64,000 bases of DNA from Closterium sp. NIES-65 (lineage: Eukaryota; Streptophyta; Zygnematophyceae; Desmidiales; Closteriaceae). The stretch covers positions 3,038,001-3,102,000 of the forward strand of contig CANXME010002096.1 in assembly GCA_948144175.1 (NCBI GenBank), read 5' to 3'. Shown here one piece after another: positions 61,581-64,000 of the stretch (the first letter of the stretch is position 1; every line of letters begins with the position of its first letter). A program made the translations under genes and the position numbers. The notes beneath the pieces are model-generated. The model had not been told where the DNA came from. It searched no databases and worked only from the letters and a program-made list of their open reading frames with translations.

Positions 61581-61705
61581 GGGGCCGCAGGGCAGGCCGA
61601 AAGAGTGAGAGCGAGGGCCCGGAGCGCGCTCCAGGCAGAAAAAAAAAAGTTTAAAAAGTGGTGGGCCCTTAGCACAGTTCCCACGGGGGAACCGGCTCGA
61701 TACCA

Positions 61706-61841
61706 TGTGAAAAATAGAACGAGAATGGATGCACTATGAAAGAGTTGGGTACAAATAGCAAAACCCTAATTGGGTTGTACCCCCTATGGGATACCCCACT
61801 GTAGCCTACACAACAGCATAAGCTACATATATGTTCTGACA
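61706..61841 (-). repeat. 5' LTR of Cop-5
   Basis: 136 bp, no difference seen from 56998-57133. The primer site lies next to it at about 61690-61705, followed by a GTTCCC / GGGAAC inverted repeat. Confidence 0.96.
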
Positions 61842-62856
61842 GAAAGCGTATCCTCGTCGAGCTCTTCCCGCACACCTGGGAGTTTCACCCTGCGTCGAAG
61901 GAGATTGTAGCTTGCAGGCAGACCTTTGATGACATGCGTGACGTACGAAGACATTGAGTAGTCCACGCCAGCCATACGTAGATCTGCAAGAATCTGTTGT
62001 GCGCGATTGCAGTATGTGGTTGCGCTTTCGTGCTCCCCCATCTCCAGATTTGTCAACCGTTGCTCCAGCTGGCAAATGTAAAGGTCATCCGTTGCCTTGT
62101 AGGTCTTCATAATGAATTGCCAAGCTTGAAAACTAGCGTCCACCCGAAGACGGCATGGCTTCAATGCAACTTGGACGACTGGTGAGCAACACCTTGAGAT
62201 GACCATAAACGTCAACAGCTGTGCGGAATGAAATTGTGTGCGGCGCTCAGCGTCATCCTTGGGCGGCACCTCCACCGTGCCGTCAACAAACTTCTTCAGC
62301 TGCGCGATCTCCAACTGCGGCTCAATGGACTCGACCTACGTTGTCAAGTCGTGACGCCCTTCAAGCAGTTTCGGCGCGACGATCTTGTCGGGTGAGAACT
62401 TGAAGTATCCGTATTCCGGAGCGATTCCACCATCGCGTACCGTTGACGCATTTGCCGTCCACGAGGGTCCGCCACCACTCCGTTGTACAGAGTTGCGATA
62501 ACCCTGCGCGTCACTACGCACACTCGCTGTAGCGGCCGATCGAAGGACTTGCGCTTGTGTTCCACCGACGCTCGCGGTGTGCACTCTGACGGCCCCACGC
62601 AGTTCACTGCGCGTCACTCTTGCGCCTTCAATGTCATCGATGTTGACGTTGTTGCCTTCAGCACGGGGAGAAGCGGACTCAATTTCCGCCTCACCGCGAG
62701 GATGTGGGTCGCGAGCCCATTTCGCACGAGCTCCTTAGATCATCATCTCCATATCCGCATTGCTGATTTCGCCACCACTGTGGCACTCCCGTTAAGCAGC
62801 GACCTGCGCTTCCAGGTCCATGACTTTCGTAGCGGCGCCCTCGCCAATATCAAACC

Positions 62857-62973
62857 TGTATGCTATAGTCTGTGTAGGCTATAGTGGGGTAGACTATATG
62901 GGGTACAACACTTCTAGGTTTTCCTACTCGTACCCACCTCTTTCCTAGTTCATCCATTCCTCATTTCTTCACA
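62857..62973 (+). repeat. 5' LTR of Cop-7
   Basis: 117 bp from TGTATGCTAT to TTCTTCACA, directly before the primer site. It shares the GTGTAGGCTATAGTGGGGTA block with Cop-1, -2 and -3. Confidence 0.88.
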
Positions 62974-63119
62974 TGGTATAGAGCAGGTTCCCTAGTGGGA
63001 ACGCTTCCTTGGGCCCACCACTGAAATTGTTTTTTCTGACCGGAGCTCCAGTCGCTCCTGCCCGAGGCGCACCTTGTGGGCCGCCCTTCTGTCGAGCTCT
63101 CTTAGAGGCCCCTCTCAGA

Positions 63120-63560
63120 GCCCCTCGTGCCAGCCCTAGCGGCCCCGTCTCCGCCCTTCCAGGCCCCTCGCGGCCCCTAGGGGCCCCGTCGCCACCCCTA
63201 CGCGGCCCCGTCGCCGCCCCTAGCGGCCCCGTCGCCGCCCCTAGCGGCCCCATCGCCGCCTCTCTCCCTACACAGCCCCGTCGCCGCCTCCCTCCCTACG
63301 CGGCCCCGTCGCCGCCCCTACGCGGCCCCGTCGCCGCCCCTAGCGGCCCCGTCGCCGCCACTACGCGGCCTCGTCGCCGCCCCTACGCGGCCTCGTCGCC
63401 ACCCCTACACAACCCCGTAGCCGCCCCTAGCGGCCCCGTCGCTGCTCCCCTCCCTACGCGGCCCCGTCGCCGCCCCTAGCGGCCCCATCGTCGCCTCTAC
63501 CGGCCCCGTTGCCGCCTCTACCGGCCCCGTCGCCGCCTCTACCGGCCGCTTCACCGCTGA
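63120..63560 (+). repeat. GC-rich minisatellite leader of Cop-7
   Basis: Units like CGGCCCCGTCGCCGCCCCTA, about 21 bp, repeat some twenty times with variable spacing. 63555-63640 then shows GAGCCGCC-type words like those in the Cop-2 leader. Confidence 0.88.
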
Positions 63561-64000
63561 GCCGCCCAGCAGCTGAGCAGCCGAGCCGCCAAGCCGCCGA
63601 GCCGCCCAGCAACTGAGCCGCCCAACAGCCGAGCCGCGGACTCTTCACATGGACGTGTGGGGCCCCGCCCGCGTCCGTGGCCAGGGTCACGAGCGTTACT
63701 TCCTGTTGATGGTTGACGACTACTCGCGTTACACCACGGTCTTCCCCTTGCGCAACAAGGGTGACGTCACTGAGGTGTTGATCGACTGGATCCGCGAAGC
63801 TCGTCTCCAGCTCAAAGAGAGTTTCGGCTCGGACTTTCCTGTTCTGTGTCTGCACTCTGATGGAGGCGAGGACTTTTCCTCTGCCCGTCATTGAGCCTTT
63901 TGTCGTGCACAGGGCATCCACCAGACCTTCACGCTTTCGGCCTCTCCACAGCAAAATGGGATTGCTGAGCGCCGCATTGGCATGGTCATGGACGTCGCTC

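Larger units (their letters stand above)
56998..61841 (-). mobile_element. Cop-5: young Ty1/copia element nested in Cop-6
   Basis: Two 136-bp LTRs that I read as identical, with target duplication GAAAG at 56993-56997 and 61842-61846. On the minus strand: 5' LTR, primer site TGGTATCGAGCCGGTT, about 1.1 kb of GC-rich 62-bp tandem repeats, then a coding part from about 60213. It holds two LREW motifs, the C-x13-C-x4-H-x4-C finger near 59930-59850, protease (LDSGAS near 59480), pre-integrase, integrase near 58820-58480, linker near 58080-57840, RNase H to about 57345, the 3' noncoding block and the polypurine site. The N-terminal gag and most of the reverse transcriptase were not seen, so it looks shortened, with perhaps one or two breaks. 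Identical LTRs make it the youngest insertion in the window. Confidence 0.95.
54680..62856 (-). mobile_element. Cop-6: second Copia lineage, interrupted by Cop-5
   Basis: A Copia element of another lineage. The left piece runs from about 54680 to 56997 and the right piece from 61842 to 62856. Its 5' end is cut by Cop-7 or lies beyond the window. The right piece encodes a UBN2-type gag (LEQRLTNLEMGEHESATTY). The left piece has a CCHC knuckle (CFVCGDPDHFANQC), a protease with LLDSGCSHHLMG and a stretch ending like a Copia RNase H tail (YIPTNRQPADDFTK). Integrase and reverse transcriptase were not seen. A polypurine site on the minus strand (rc of CTCCCCTGCCCTGC, 55168-55181) abuts an LTR that ends TTAACA at 55167. 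The LTR's other edge, perhaps near 54680, is unresolved. Age unknown for lack of a second LTR. Confidence 0.75.
62857..64000 (+). mobile_element. Cop-7: Ty1/copia element, 5' part, cut by the window end
   Basis: The 5' LTR is followed by primer site TGGTATAGAGCAGGTT, a GTTCCC / GGGAAC inverted repeat and a GC-rich repeat leader to about 63640. Integrase sequence with MDVWGPARVRGQ and the VDDYSRYTTVFP core follows directly. Gag and protease parts were not seen, so this copy looks internally shortened and is probably a non-autonomous fossil. It sits in the 5' region of Cop-6. Its right end and target duplication are beyond the window. Confidence 0.88.

Noticed and set aside
1-64000. tRNA, rRNA or organelle genes
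   Set aside because: No cloverleaf or rRNA-like stretch was noticed on reading; a tRNAscan run would settle small tRNAs that I could have missed.

Overview
The window looks like repeat-rich nuclear DNA of a streptophyte alga, most likely a Chara-type charophyte. This is an inference. It rests on spliceosomal introns with clean GT/AG borders, several GC-rich Ty1/copia elements of one family primed by initiator tRNA-Met, and a Ty3/gypsy element that carries a C5 DNA methyltransferase, a combination reported from charophytes. I saw no bacterial operons, rRNA, tRNA or CRISPR.

Layout. 1-5367: 3' part of a Copia element (Cop-1, +). 5500-6800: a satellite of about 181 bp period. 8048-14395 (+): a large intron-containing, decayed gene for a very long Glu/Lys/Arg coiled-coil protein. 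25658-15019 (-): a convergent intron-containing, decayed gene for an Ndc10/Crypton-like tyrosine recombinase, split by Cop-2 (17294-24530, TSD CTCTT). 27082-28301: a short non-autonomous LTR element. 29045-52450: an old Copia (Cop-4, -) that took three later insertions: Cop-3 (30431-37536, TSD GGGTC), the methyltransferase-bearing gypsy Gyp-1 (38054-45273, TSD GATC) and a hAT transposon (47362-50099, 8-bp TSD with one mismatch). About 54680 to 62856: a second Copia lineage (Cop-6, -), interrupted by the very young Cop-5 (56998-61841, TSD GAAAG, LTRs that read as identical) and cut at its right side by Cop-7 (62857 to the window end, +).

Cop-1, -2, -3, -4, -5 and -7 are one family. Those of their parts lying inside the window share LTRs of 117-136 bp, a GC-rich minisatellite leader between primer site and gag, a glycine-rich gag with an unusual C-x13-C-x3/4-H-x4-C finger, a recurring LREW motif, an Ala/Gly/Pro-rich linker between integrase and reverse transcriptase, and a conserved 3' noncoding block.

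The two most interesting systems are the gypsy element with a cytosine methyltransferase between protease and reverse transcriptase, and the spliced Ndc10-like tyrosine recombinase facing a giant coiled-coil gene. Every in-frame stop in the coiled-coil body is TAG, mostly where neighbouring repeats read CAG, which suggests deamination of methylated CHG sites. Apart from the hAT and the two decayed spliced genes, nearly all coding potential here belongs to LTR elements that are fossils or near-fossils.
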